This document shows positions 35,452 to 48,640 of a stretch of 64,000 nucleotides of DNA, one piece after another (position 1 is the first letter of the stretch; every line of letters starts with the position of its first letter). The DNA is from Microcebus murinus. Lineage: Eukaryota > Chordata > Mammalia > Primates > Cheirogaleidae. The translations under genes and the position numbers were made by a program. The stretch is from assembly GCF_040939455.1 (NCBI RefSeq), contig NC_134106.1, positions 86,931,001 through 86,995,000 on the forward strand, written 5' to 3'. Below the pieces are notes generated by a model. The model did not search any database and was not told where the DNA came from. It worked only from the letters and a program-made list of their open reading frames with translations.

Positions 35452-36733
35452 ATGCCACAACTACTTCTGGGGTGTTGTGTGCTGGGCATAGCTCCTGCAA
35501 AACACAGCCACAATAACATACTGTCAAATCCCTGCATGACCAAAGCCTACTAAGGTGACTTTTCAATGATCAGGAATGTTTGGAAGGGGGAACCATGTTC
35601 CTTGGTCATTCAAGGCAGACAGAATGTGCTCAACTAAGGGCCCTTGAGTCAGGACTTTGATCCACCTTGAGTGGGACGAGGCTGTCTGGCTTAAACCCTG
35701 AATTCGTGGCCCCTGCTGCTCTCCTGGATAAGCACTTTGTGCCCTCCTTTGGGGAGATGGAATTGGGGAAGAGAGGGTTGCAGAGCTGCTTGGCCTCAGG
35801 AGGGCAGGGCAGGTGACTCAAAGTTCTGGTGGCAGAACTCTAGGCAGCTCATGCTCCTAGGTCTGTAGGTTCTGGACTCGTCCAATGGCTCTGCCCTTTT
35901 TCTGAGCTGATCGTGTGATCTTAGACTTAAGACAGGAACGTCTTTGCCGTGGGACTCTTACCTTTCAAAACCTTAGACCTACTTTTACCATCAGTACAGG
36001 CCAGGCGGTATGTGGCCGGCCGGGCAGGTGCTGCAGGCTGGGGACCTGGTCTTCCGCTCTCAGGAGGGGGCCGAGGGCCAGCCCGCACTGGCAGAGACGC
36101 CCCCCCCCATAGCTCCTGAATGTCCACCACCTGCGAAGTGAGTGGGCAGCCCTTCTCCTGACTGCTTAAAGATAGATGGCATCCGGGAACTTAGAAGGTT
36201 TGGCCCCATTCCCTACAAAGAATAATTTTGATTTTCTATAAAAACCCTTAGTGGCCTTCCCTTGACACTCATCCCTCGTAGGTCTTAGGAAACATCCCAC
36301 CCATGCCAGCTTATGTCTTGGCCTTAATTCCATGTTTACTTTGCCCTGACCTATAATCACATCAGATGTGATGCAAGCCACACCCATGGAGATCGTACCT
36401 GCCCCCTGATTCTTCTCTCCTGGCAACAGAACAAAGCTGTTTCATGAAGGAAGTGGTGTCTCATGTTTACATGGAACTTCTCAGACGTATAAGACCTTAG
36501 GGACATTGGTGAAACCTTGAATTGTTCAGATGTCCCTGAGCTATGGGGATGGGGCTCTTTCTGTACTGAGTGTCACAGCATGTTGCCAAGGAGAATAGAG
36601 CAAGGGACATGCTATAGTGACTGGGTTGTTATAGGTTCACTTGTTCGATAGGTTATTGAACCTACGCAGGCCTGAAGTTTTCCAAAAGTCACTGTCATGG
36701 GGGAAGAAGTAGAGGGATTGTTACTAGATTTCA

Positions 36734-37075
<342 letters not shown>

Positions 37076-37089
37076 GACTAAAGTTTACA

Positions 37090-37450
37090 TAGCAACTGAA
37101 TGCAATGTATGAACCCTGATTGGATCATGGATGGAAAAAGGAAAAAATATATAGTCATTTTGGGGAGACATTTGGCTTGGGTCACAAGGTTGATAATGTA
37201 TTATGGGGTTATTGTTTATTTTCTTAGATATGATAATGGAACCAAAATTTGGTGTGTACACAGACATGTACCTAAAGAAACTAAGCATACGTGGCAAAAT
37301 GTTAATGAATGGTAAATCTCGTTAAAGGCTGTATTCGTTAGAATTTGTTATACTGCTCTTAACTGTTCTTTCATATTTGAAAATTTTCAAACTAAAAAGT
37401 TGGAGCTAAATCCATCCTTAATCATTCCACTGAAAGGTAGCCACAGTTGA
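37090..37450 (+). mobile_element. L1M (L1ME-like) 3' end remnant
   Basis: Old L1 3' sequence: 'gaatgcaatgtatgaaccctgattggatcatgg', then a degraded stretch and a final 'tgaaaattttcaaactaaaaagtt'. The remainder to 37,727 is AT-rich with no recognisable feature. Confidence 0.6.
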
Positions 37451-37727
37451 CATCATTTTTATGTATTTACATATATCACAGATTTATGTTTTAAATAAAA
37501 TTTTTTTATATGTATACATAGTTTTGTGTCCTCTTTTGAACAATATATATTTTTTATTTAAAAATGATTGTAATGTAAAAAAATAAAATTGAATAACAAT
37601 TTTGAAATCATTTCTGACTCTATATTGTATTTTCCATCATTAAATATTGATATTAATAAAAACATAACTGTTAGTCCTGCCTAACATCTATCATGTGACT
37701 ATACCTTGATCTACTTCAACGTTTTAA

Positions 37728-38008
37728 GATTTTTTTTCTCTGTTCCCTGGGTATAGTGGAGTGGCAACATCATAGCTCATTGCAACCTCTAACTCCTGGG
37801 CTCAAATGATCCTCCTGTCTCAGCCTCCCTAGTAGCTGGGACTACAGGCGAGCACCACCACGCCTGGCTTATTTTTTCTGTTTTTTGGTGGAGACAGGGT
37901 CTTGCTGTTGCTCAGGCTGGTCTTGAATTCCTGACCTTCAGGGATCCTCCCACCTCTGCCTCCCAGAGTGCTGGGATTACAGGCAGCCCACCACTGGGCT
38001 GGCCATCA
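37728..38008 (-). mobile_element. Old Alu SINE, antisense
   Basis: A T-rich start, 'cctcctgtctcagcctccctagtagctgggactacagg', and the second arm ending in 'agtgctgggattacaggc'. Strongly diverged. From 38,009 to 39,430 there is no recognisable gene. A GC-rich patch at 38,570-38,900 contains open frames on both strands that match nothing I know. Confidence 0.85.
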
Positions 38009-39499
38009 TTTTCTGATTTAGTTGGCTTTCACTCTAATAAATAATTGCTATCAAGAACTTTACCTAAATCTTTGGGCTTTTTTGTTCATATTTAAGAAAA
38101 CAACAAAACATTGTCATTATATATACGTTCTGGATGTACAACATAGGTAAGTATTGTTTATATTTAACAATGTAAACAAGAGTTTGTACTTAATAAAATA
38201 GCTCCCCACATGAGGGGCCAGGAGCCTCTTCCAAGTCTGCAGTGGAATTGCCTTTTTGGCCATTCAGTTGCTTGCTCGGACCCTTGGCCAGTTAGCCACG
38301 CTCCTCTTTGCCTATCAGACAGAAGGGCCACTGCTGCTCCCCAGGCCATGGGCACCCAGTCTGGTGTTCACCCAGGGGCCCCAACGTGAGCCACCTTCTC
38401 AGGGACCAGGCTTTTCTGTCGCCATTCCTGTAATCTTCTGGGCTGTCAGTGGAGTAAAACAAGTGCCCATTCTGGCCAGCCTCTGCCCTGGACCCAAATG
38501 GACCTGCCTGTTGAGCATAAGCTAACCCTAAAAACAGTGCAATTGTAGTGCAATTGAAGCTGTTACTGAAGCCTCCCAGGGAGGTCCCTGGCGCAACACA
38601 AGGGAGGAGGCCCGAATCCCATGGCGGGAACTGGCAGTTCCTTCGGTCCTCTGCGCCCCGCCCCCCTCTCCGACTCCAGCCTCTTGAGGCCTCAGCTGTC
38701 CTTCTCCTCCGCACACGTGGACTCTACACACCTGGAGGCCTCGGAGCCAAGCAGGGCATCCGACCCGGGCGGGAGCTGTCCGTGTTCCGAGTCGATAGTG
38801 GGTCTGTGAAGGCGCTCGCTCTGCAGAAGCCTTTCTGGAACATTCATGCATCGACCCTGCCCGGCCAGGCCCGCTCCAGAGGACGTATCAGGTGCGCAAG
38901 CATGAACATGCCAAACCCCGGGAAGTCCTTGACAGGACGGAGCTCTGCCTTCCTCTCCTTTTCACCGCACAGTACACATAGAGAAGGGTCATGTTTGTGC
39001 TGCAGTCAAGATCATGTATGTACTACTGTGCACATAGAAAAGATTTTCTTCAGCCTAACAAGGTGATGATTCAAAAATTTAGAAAGCCAATCGCAAAAAC
39101 AGAATAAATTAACCCATTAAAACCAAAGCAAAAAACCCCACAAAAAACAAAAAAAAAATTTTAAACTCCAACATTTAAGCAATTTTTAAAAGAAAAAAAT
39201 GATAACTCAAAATATTAGGACTCTATAGACAGTATTATTTTTACACATGAGAAATTGTAATTTTTAATTCTGGCCAGGAATAGTAGAATTCTTATTTTTC
39301 ATTCTTAATGTTTTGACTTTTGAGTGGAAAAGCCTAATTGCTGGCTAATATTTCTCCTACAGAAAACAAAACATGGATTATACATACAATCACACTGCTG
39401 CAATAGCACTAAGTATTTGTTTAAGTATTAATAAAACTCGGGCCTTGGTGCCGCGGCCTTGGGCGGCAGGAGGCTGAGCAGACACCAAGAGCCTGAAGT

Positions 39500-39700
39500 C
39501 AGACCTGGAGCAAGCGCCGCCCTGCTCCTCACTCGGGCATTTTGGCCACGGCTCTGAGATCTGCTTCAAACCTCATCTCAAGGGTAGAAATAATTACTGC
39601 GTCATGGTAAAGAGTAAACAAGATGATGCAGGAGACACACTTGGCCAGGAGCCTAGAGCAAGGGAGGGGCTCATAAAAGCTATCAGCTCTAACACGTTAT
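39500..39700 (+). mobile_element. Probable MIR SINE
   Basis: Loose match to MIR: 'aacctcatctcaagggtagaaataattac' followed by 'aaacaagatgatgcagg' and 'ctagagcaagggaggggctcataaaa'. From 39,700 to 41,400 no gene or clear repeat was recognised. Confidence 0.4.
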
Positions 39701-41399
39701 CATTTCCATATGGGAGGAATGCCTTTGAGCATATTTAAAACAAATATTTGTATAATAAGCAACGGTCCAATTGGTGAAATAAAATAATTTTAAGAATGGT
39801 TTGCTCTGTCCATCAGTTCCAGTGGATTCCGGCTCCTACTGCCTACTCTAGCATCAATTTGTGTGAAATTGTGGGTTTAAAATGAAATTTGGAGACACTC
39901 AAAAGTATAACTGGCCCAAGCCTGCTGTTGGCCCCACACTGGGCGAGGGCTCCTCTCTGCAAGGACAGTGCCCCCAAGCCCTGAAGGGTGGCACAGCCAG
40001 TGGGTCAGCAGCTGCCCCTGGTTGTGGTGGCTGCCCTCCAGGAAGCCCTGCGCAGGCCTGCCCAGGCCTCCGCAAGAAACACTTGCTGAGGCTGCCTCCT
40101 TCTTGCTCACGTCACACAACCCAGAAGCAGCTCCTCTTGGTTACTATTTTCTCTTCTTCGTGGCACTTAACATCTCAAAGTGTCCACTTATGTGCTTATC
40201 ATCTGCTTCGCCCACTTGCCTGCAGTGTTGGCCCCTGCTGAGCCCTGCCTTCACGCCCATCACTGGGCCAGAATCTGCCCTGCCCGGCTCCTCCCCTCTC
40301 CAGGCAGGCCCTGTGCAGCCAGCAGGCTCAGAGCTCACAAACAGGATCATTGGCAACACAAAGGTCCATTTGGCTTTGAACAAATTGCCACTGACTGCTG
40401 GATTTTTCTTTCCTCCTCAAACAAAAGATCACAGAGCCATGGAGGCTGCTACAAAGGCTCTCCTAGGTATATCTTCTCTGGCTGGCCCACTGTGTCAAGG
40501 AACAGGTCCCGAATGGAGAAAACCGTGGTCAGTGGCCAGATGGACCCCCCTTGGCCCTTCCTGACTCCTGCTGCTCCTTCCCAGGCTGGCGCCAGAGCCT
40601 TCCCCTCTCCTGGGCCCTCGCTCTCAGGGCTGCACAGGACTTCCCTGGGGCCTGGGCATTGTGCCTTCCTGGGCCCCTTCCACCATTAAAAATAGAAAAA
40701 TTGCATTTTATGATGACATTGGTATAAAGACAAATATAATCTAGGCTGGATTCATTATTACATATTCATTTTCTTCTGATTTTAAAAGAAATGGAAATGG
40801 AAAACATATTCCCAGGCCCCAGGCCCTGTGCTGCTGTGCCTGGGGGAGAGTGGGCTCTGCTCACCTCCCCTGCCCGCCCCCAGAGCTGCTGAGAAAAGGA
40901 GCAACTTCTGTGTGATGGAATTCGACTCAAATCCAACTTAAGGATTGGGCCCAGCTTTGAACGTCAGCAGGCCTCCTTCCATCTGGGGGCTCCTGAAACC
41001 CTCCTTCACCTTGCACCCACCACCTGACGTTTCACGATCAGACCTTCTCTCCTCTAGCACTGGGTTCCTTAGACGTATAGTGCAGAGCCACTGGGGGAGG
41101 GGAAGGGCTCAACTGCAAATTCTGTGTCCCACCTAGTTAGGAATCTCCAGGACAGGCTCAGGATTCTGCATCATGAATAAGCTCTCCTGGTGAAACTGAG
41201 GCTCCCTGAAATTTGAGAAAAGGCTCCATCAATCTAAATGCACACTCACAGATGTCCTCAGGCATCCTTGTCTCCCTCAAAGGACAGCATTGATCAGAAG
41301 GAAGAAGCCAAGCAGGGTCAGAGTGGCCAGAGTGGCTAGCAAGGGACACTTAATTTTCTTATAAATCACATTATATTTCTTATAAGTCACATATTTCTT

Positions 41400-43870
41400 A
41401 TAAATCACAATATCACAAACGAGATAAATATATCCCTTCTTGCCACTTCTATTCAACATTGTACTGGAGGTTATAACTGGGGCAATTACATAAGAAAAGA
41501 AAAAAAACAAAACACCAAAAGGCATCCTAGAGATAAAGGAAGAAGTAAAACTGTCTCTATTCACAGATGACATAATCTCATATACAGAAAATCCTAAGGA
41601 ATTCACTAGAAAAAATTAGAACAAATAAATGAGTTTAGCAAAGTTACAGGATATAAAATGAATATAAAATATTAGTTGTATTTCTATAAGCTTGCAAAGA
41701 ACAATCCAAAAATGAAATTAAGAAAATAATTCCATTTCTAATAGCATTAGAAAGAATAAAATACCTAAGAATAAATTTGACAAAAGAAGAAAAACTCTGA
41801 GAACTGCAAATCATTGTTGAAAGAAATTAAAGAAGATCTAAATAAATGGAAAAAAATCCCATGTTCATAGATCAGAAGACTTAACATTGTCAAGATGATA
41901 ATACCCCCAAATCTACTTACAAATTTAATTACATTTAAATTTAATTTAATGCAATCCTTATCACAATCCCAGCTGACTTCTTTGTAGAAATTGACAGAAA
42001 TTTCTTATGGAATTTCAAAGCACCGAGAATAACCAAAACCATCTTAAAAGTGAAGACCAAAATTGGAGGACTCACACTTCTTGACTTCAGCATTTACTAC
42101 AAAGCGATGGTAATCAGGACAATGTGGTGCTTGAACAAGGATAGAGCTATAGACCGATGGAGTAGAATTGAGAGCCTAGAAATAAACCTATACATCTATG
42201 ATCAACTGATTTTCAACAAGGGTGCCAAGACCGTTGGATGAGAAATGAATAGTGTTTTCAACAAATGGTGCTGGGACAACTGGACAGCCACATGCAAAAG
42301 AACGAAGTTGGACACTTACCTCATAGCATAAACAAAAATTTACTCAAAATGGATTAAAGACCTCCCGCAAGTTTCCTGAGAAGAACATTACAATCCTTAC
42401 TGGATGAGTCAAGTAAGCCAACGCCCAACTCAGGACTGTGTACCTGACCCAGCCAGGCTAGAACTCTCTTATTCCCCTCCTTTGACATGATGCAATACTT
42501 GCTGTGGAAGACAATTCTAGAATGAAGTAGCAAATGGAAACTAATTGTGATGGGCACTTTATATAGTGGTGGTAGAAGTGTTTGGGTCAGGTAGAAGGGA
42601 GCCTTTGCCAAGTATATATCTGTATTCATAGGTAATATACTACTTCAACCATCAAAAAAAATTTAAAATTAAAAGGAAATGGATCAAAAACCTAAATGTA
42701 AGAAAGTGAAACAAGAAAACTCTCAGAAGAAATGATTTTGGCAAAGCAAACTTAGATATGAACTATTCTTAGATATGACCCTTATGACCCTGGATTTGGT
42801 AAAAGATTCTAAGATATGACACTAAAAGCACTACTCTTCATCAAATATATAAATTGGATTTCTTCAAAATCAGAAACATTTGTGCTTTGAAGGACACCAT
42901 CGAGAAAGTGAAACCACAGAATGGGGGAAAATATGTGCAAATTGTATATCTGATAAGGAACTTTGATTCTGACTATATAAACAATTATCACAACACAATC
43001 ATCAAAGGACAAATAATCTAATTAAAAATGAGCAAAGGATTTGAATAGACATTTCTCCGAGGAAGAGATGCAAATGGCCATCAAGCACAGGAAAGGTGCT
43101 GACATTATTAGTCATCCGGGAAATGCGAATCAAAACCATACAGTGAGATACTACGTTACTCCTACTAGGATGGCTATAATTGTTTTAAAAAGTAGAAAAT
43201 AATGCTTGTTGGCAAGGATGTAGAGAAATTGGATCCCTCACACACAGCTGGTAGAAATGTAAAATGGTGTGTCACTTTGCAAAACCATCTGTCAGCTCCT
43301 CAAATAATTAAACATAGAATTACCATCTGACCCAACAGTTCTACTTTTAGGTATATACCCAAGTAACATTAAAATGCATGACCACACAAAAACTGTACAC
43401 ATATGTTTATAGCAGCATTTTTTATAATAATCAGTAGGTGGAAAAACCCCAAATGTCCATCAATTGATGAATGGATAAAGAAAATGTGGTGTATCCACGC
43501 AATGAAGGTTTATTCAGCCGCAGATAGGAATCAAGTACTAGTAGATGAGCTTTGAAACACCATGCTAAGTGAAAGAAGTCAAAGAAGTAAAAAAAAAAGA
43601 AAAAAGACCACATATTATAGGATTCCATTTATATGAAAGTCCAGAATAGGCAGATCTCTTGGGTAGATAAGTGGTCGCTTAGGGCTTGGGGTGGGAGGTA
43701 GAAGAGTAGGGGTCATTCCAGGTTTCAGTTTGAAGTGATGAAACTCTTCTAGCATTGACTGTGGTGATGGTTGCACAACCCCACAAACTAAACACCATTG
43801 AATTACACACCTGCATGGGTGAATTGTATGATATGTGGATTATATCTTAATAAAGTTGTTTTAAAAAAAT
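41400..43870 (+). mobile_element. Old L1M LINE-1, ORF2 C-terminal half and 3' end, decayed
   Basis: Sense L1 sequence: 'caacattgtactggaggttataactggggcaat', 'tctctattcacagatgacataatctcatatacagaaaatcc' (reverse-transcriptase region), 'atggccatcaagcacagg', 'gggaaatgcgaatcaaaaccatacagtgagatactac', then the usual 3' stretch. There is no long open frame. It is interrupted at about 42,360-42,670 by unrelated sequence. Confidence 0.8.
42360..42672. other. Unidentified insertion inside the L1M remnant
   Basis: L1 sequence stops at 'actcaaaatggattaaagacc' and resumes at 'aaaatggatcaaaaacctaaatgtaag', which repeats the interrupted L1 motif. The roughly 310 bp between ends in an A-rich stretch. Its source is not recognised. 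Confidence 0.5.
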
Positions 43871-44012
43871 TAGAAGGGGTGGGGAGAGTCCACAGCTACA
43901 TCCAGTTATTCAAGGGCTCTTCTAGGAAGACCATTCCAGAAGCCCTGACCTTGACATCGTTCCATGAGGGCCAGGATGAATTTCAAGGCTTGGCCACAGA
44001 GATGATCATTGT

Positions 44013-44318
44013 TTTGTTTTTGAGACAGAGTCTCGCTCTCTTGCTACGGCCTCAGCCTAGCTGACAGCAACCTCAAACTCCTGGGCTCAAGCAATCCTCC
44101 TGCCTCAGCCTCCCAAGTAGCTGGACTACAGGCATGAGCCACTGTGCCTGGCTTAATTTTTTCTATTTTTAGTTGTTTGGCTAATATCTTTCTATTTATA
44201 GTAGAGATGGGGTCTCGCTCTTGCTCAGGCTGGTCTCCAACTCCTGAGCTCAAGCAATCCTCTTGCCTTGGCCTCCCAGAGTGCTAGGATTACAGATGTG
44301 AGCCACTGTGCCTGGCTA
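44013..44318 (-). mobile_element. Alu SINE, antisense
   Basis: Full-length reverse-orientation Alu: 'tttgagacagagtctcgctctcttgc', lemur-type middle 'tctttctatttatagtagagatgg', ending 'gtgagccactgtgcctggc'. Confidence 0.92.
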
Positions 44319-44788
44319 GGGATGATCATTCTTTAAGCAAAACTTCCTTTGTTTCTCTCATTTAACAGACATTTCTGTATATCAGAATCTGATGATGTCA
44401 AACCTCAAGCTCAGAGCAACAGAAGGAAATGAACCACTAGAAGCTGGCATTCTGTCTGAGGACTAAGGATGGGTTATTCCTGACTGGGGTCTAGCCCATC
44501 ACTGCGATCACTCACCGGTCAGCTCTGGCCAGCTGAAGGCAGCAGCTGTTCATGGTGGACATAAGTTTCATTTGAAATTTCTACTGACTTCAGAAACTTT
44601 TGACAATAGAACAAGCCACAAGGAGACCAATATTAAATACCGAACCTCCTCCCCACCCCTTTCCAAGTCCGAGTTTAACATTATGATCTTTCTTTCTAAA
44701 AAAATTAATTAAAAATTAAAAAATTCCTCCAGCAACACAGCATCACTGTGACCGTCAGTCACTACAGCAGCACTTGTTACTTCCCAGT

Positions 44789-45409
44789 GGTTCTCTGCTC
44801 TGGCTGCATCTGTGAATCTCCTGAGGAGCTTTAAAAGAATAGCAATGTTACCGAAGGTCTGGCACTTGTCCCTGGGGCTGCATCAGAAGAACAAGGACAA
44901 GTGGTTTGAGGAGAAGGAAAAGGGAGTTTATCGGTTTGCTAGCAAATGAAGAGTATGGCAGACCTGTGTCTTCAAGTACCACAGTCCTGTCCATACACAG
45001 AAATGCAGAGCTTTTACAGGGAGTTTTCAACTTGGGGCTATTGCTGTTTAACTATAGCTGATGGTCCTTACTGACCCCAGCTTTGGGGAAGACAGTCTTG
45101 TGACCTCTGCCTGACCTCTGCCATTGAGTCATCCCCTGTGGTACAAAAAACAAAGGACATTCCCCTGCCCCTCTGATCACTGGCCTTGGGCAGGAATGCA
45201 GGTTTTGTAATAATTGCCAAAAAGAGAGTGGGGCAAGTTTGAAAGGAACAACTCATGCCTTTCCCTCTGTTACAGCAACACCTGGGCTCCACCCTAGACA
45301 AATTGAAACCAAATCTCTTTCCGAGATAAGACCTGGGCATCTGAGTGGTTTACCAGCCCCGGAGGTGATTCCAATGCAAAATGGGGTGCTGAGAATCACT
45401 GTCACTGGG
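44789..45409 (+). mobile_element. MER5A-like DNA transposon relic, split by an LTR
   Basis: The left part is 44,789-44,841 ('cagtggttctctgctctggctgcatctgtgaatctcctgaggagc'). The right part is 45,279-45,409 and ends 'gctgagaatcactg'. Together they form the short hAT-Charlie relic MER5A with its terminal inverted CAGTGGTTCTC / GAGAATCACTG ends. The interruption is the solo LTR at 44,846-45,274. Confidence 0.8.
44846..45274 (-). mobile_element. Solo LTR, class I ERV type, inserted in MER5A
   Basis: 429 bp beginning TGTTACC and ending TGTTACA on the plus strand, so TG...CA on either strand. It is flanked by the 4 bp direct repeat GCAA (44,842-44,845 and 45,275-45,278). On the minus strand a TATA-like 'ctgtaaaagctctg' is followed by 'gataaactccc' (altered poly-A signal), which fixes the orientation. 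A related copy lies at 59,348-59,660. Confidence 0.75.
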
Positions 45410-45693
45410 GGTGAGACAATGCAGGCCCCCTACTAAAGCGAAGGTCAAAGGTAGGTAGGACCTTGGAGTCCCAAATGTAAATTCTCAAGCCAAGGATCCA
45501 GGCACTAAACAATGCTGTCACTGTTTGCAGCAATTACGGGACAGAATCCTTCATCTCATCTCCTTAGTTTTCAGCCTTAGTTTCCAGATGTGTAAACATC
45601 TCCAGAGATGTGAGGATCTTGCCAAGGTTTCCCGATTTTGCCCTTGTCCCCAGAAGATTCAGGGCCTTCTTCTGGCAAAAGCCCTCCCCCTTG

Positions 45694-46046
<353 letters not shown>

Positions 46047-46059
46047 GCCCTCCCCCTTG

Positions 46060-46237
46060 ACTGTCATTGGCCCAGCCCCAGGGGAGGGCAGCTGCTCGGA
46101 GCAGTGAGGCCAGGCCGAGGTGGCCTTCCCAGCTGTGCCGCTCCCGGCTCAACTCTGAGGCCGTGTTTGCTCTTCATAAACGGCGGACAGGCCACAGACG
46201 CTGCCGAGATTGTTCAGCATTTGCCAACGTAATAAAA
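46060..46237. other. GC-rich stretch directly upstream of the 41-codon ORF
   Basis: CpG-containing sequence runs into 'ccaacgtaataaaaATG'. It is absent from the array copies, whose match begins only at 'aaaATG'. A frame open from 46,067 continues in frame into the ORF. It could be the 5' UTR or first exon of the parent of the ORF, or unrelated flanking DNA. Confidence 0.4.
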
Positions 46238-46363
46238 ATGTCAGCTACCCCAAATCAAATTGGGGCGATTGAAATGCCAGACCGGGTGCATGAAATATCA
46301 ACTGATTTCATTACTGCACGCTTCTTGAGGAAGACTTCGGAGTGGACACCGGATGGTATTTAA
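46238..46363 (+). CDS. 41-codon ORF of unknown identity, copy outside the array
   Basis: Same frame as the unit-junction copies at 6,603, 17,470 and 28,579, but separate from the array and preceded by a GC-rich stretch. It is open from ATG to TAA, with peptide MSATPNQIG...EWTPDGI. An Alu is inserted 10 bases after the stop. The restriction of similarity to the coding interval is notable. The product is not recognised. Confidence 0.4.
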   Translation: MSATPNQIGAIEMPDRVHEISTDFITARFLRKTSEWTPDGI

Positions 46364-46373
46364 AAGGACATTA

Positions 46374-46731
46374 GGCTGGGCGAGGTGGCTCACGCATGAA
46401 TCCTAGCACTCTGGGAGGCCGAGGTGGGCGGATTGCTCAAGGTCAGGAGTTGGAAACCACCTGAGCAAGAGCGAGAACCCGTCTCTACTATAAATAGAAA
46501 TAAATTAATTGGCCAACTAATATAAATAGAAAAAATTAGCCAAGCATGGTAGCGCATGCCTGTAGTCCCAGCTACTTGGGAGGCTGAGACAGGAGGATCG
46601 CTTGAGCCCAGGAGTTTGAGGTTGCTGTGAGCTAGGCTGACACCACAGCACTCACTCTAGCCTGGGCAACAAAGCGAGAAATAAATAAATAAAATAATAA
46701 AATAAATAAATACATGCATAAATAAATAAAT
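46374..46731 (+). mobile_element. Young lemur-type Alu SINE with AAAT-rich tail
   Basis: Complete dimer with target-site duplication AAAAGGACATTA at 46,362-46,373 and 46,732-46,743. The tail has become an (AAAT)n microsatellite. From 46,744 to 48,510 no gene or clear repeat was recognised. Confidence 0.94.
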
Positions 46732-48509
46732 AAAAGGACATTAAAACCCTGGTGCAGAAACACAAGCTCTCTTTTTTGCACACTCTTCAGCTCTCTTCCT
46801 TCATCCCCTTCCCACAGAGGCAAAGCCAGACACGTTTGCTTGGCAGCTGCGTGCGTCACACCAGGAATCCCACAGCGCAGAGCGGCGGGCGCGGACCCTG
46901 GGCTTTGCTTCCAGAGCAGCAGTCGGGCACGGCCGGGCCTGCGCACAAACATGCTGGGCGCGTGCCGTAAACAACGCGAGCGGGGCGCCTCAGCAGGCCG
47001 GTATGGAGCTAAGATAAAATCACCCAATTTGCTGTGCTGGAATTTGCTCAGAGGGCAACTTTTTCCAGTCCACATAAGGCCCAGAGGTGAAAAACAGGAT
47101 TGGTAGCCAAGGCCACACAGAGGCAGAACCTGGGTGGAGACATCAGGAAAAAGTCAGGGGGGCTGATTTGCTCTCCTGATCCAGTGTTTTCCTCACAAAC
47201 ATCAATCTACCTCTTCCCTATTTTTAATGTTCCCACTGTGTGTTTTATTTGATATGTAAATATATCACCCTCAGCCCCAGGAGCTGGGTCCCTGCTGGTG
47301 ACCTCCCGCCACAGAGAACAGAACAGCCCCATGGATCCAGAGGACACAGCGACCCTAGAACTAGGAGTCTCTCTAAGGAGAAGCTGCCCTGCCCCGATTC
47401 CCACCAGGGAGGGCCACCAGAACAGCCTGCCCACACGCCGCTCTTCTCAGGGGCTGGTCTCCACGTTGAGAATCCTGTGCAGCGGGTAGCTCATTTAGTG
47501 ACCTAGGCAAACGCAGTTACTGTAGAGGGGACACAACGAAGTCCTGTCCCTCAAGGTCAAAGTTCCACAGGGCTTCCCTGAGGCCTGGGTGTGCATGTCT
47601 GGCCAGGTAGGGGAGGATGGCAGGTGAAGAGGCTGTCTGATTAAAAATGACTTCAAAGCTGGCTGAGCTGAGGGCTGTAGCCAGGAGGCGAGGAGCAGAA
47701 CCTGGCCCTGAGGGCTTGTTTGTGCATGTCTTGGAGCACACCCCAGAGAGACTTTTGATGAGCATCTTCATCCCGCTTGCTGGACAACACCCCTTTCATC
47801 GAGGAGTTAATTTACACCAAGACCTGCTGGCCACAGGCCGACAGGGACAGAGGCAGAGCCAGAGTTGCCCTCTGCTCAGGGACAGCGTGCTCCCTCCACC
47901 AGCCTCCTGGGATCCTAAACCCCTCTCCACACCTGTGCTGTTCCCAAGAGCAGCACATTCCCATCAGTCGTTTATTTGTTGGACACAGTGATTCTCAACC
48001 TGGGAGGGGACAGGCGGGGAGCACACCCTGAGGACACTGTAGGAAGGTGGGTGGGAGTAGGCCCTGTGTGAATTTTAAAAGCCAAGCCCCAGGGGCCTGG
48101 GCCCTGCAGGGAGATAAGACCTTGAAGCAGGAATGGCCTGTTTTCTCCTCAGCACGGGTGCCCATCTTCCTGGAAGTCCCCAAAGTCTGGCAGTCCGCCT
48201 GCCTCCAAGAGAATGGGGACTTCCTGGCAGGACTACAGAGGTACAGAAGGGGGACTGTGTGGTCTTCACTTCCCACAATCCACACAGAAGTGGGGCATAG
48301 AGGAGCCCCAAGCCAGAGGCACCTGGCTCTGGGACCCCACCCAAAATAGGGTCCCAGGACTGGGGTAAGAGGAAAAAGTGTTAGGCACCCCCTCGGGGGA
48401 GTGGAGGGGACCCTGAGGCCATGGGGAGGAAGAGCAGGATGAGGAGACTCTACTGACTTTTTGGTGGCAGTGCCTGGGAGCCAGCAGTCCAGAGACCACG
48501 GCTCACTCA

Positions 48510-48640
48510 CTGCCACACTCAGTGAATGAACACTTACTGAGGGACTACCTGGCACCAGGCTCTACCCCAGGCACTGAAGAGTCAGCAGTGAGCAAAACAG
48601 ACCAAAGCCCTGCTCTTGCGGGAGCACCTTCCAGTGGGAG
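48510..48640 (-). mobile_element. L2-type LINE fragment, antisense
   Basis: 'gaatgaacacttactgagggactacctggcaccagg', then 'ccccaggcactgaagagtcagcagtgagcaaaacagacc', is the reverse of the L2 3' end. From 48,640 to 49,180 nothing is recognised. Confidence 0.6.

Noticed and set aside
38292..39066. Open frames of 140 (minus) and 172 (plus) codons in a GC-rich patch
   Set aside because: Overlapping frames on both strands with no recognisable domain; GC content alone explains their length.
47995..48555. 186-codon minus-strand frame
   Set aside because: Low-complexity Pro/Leu/Ser composition, no domain, and it overlaps an L2 fragment.
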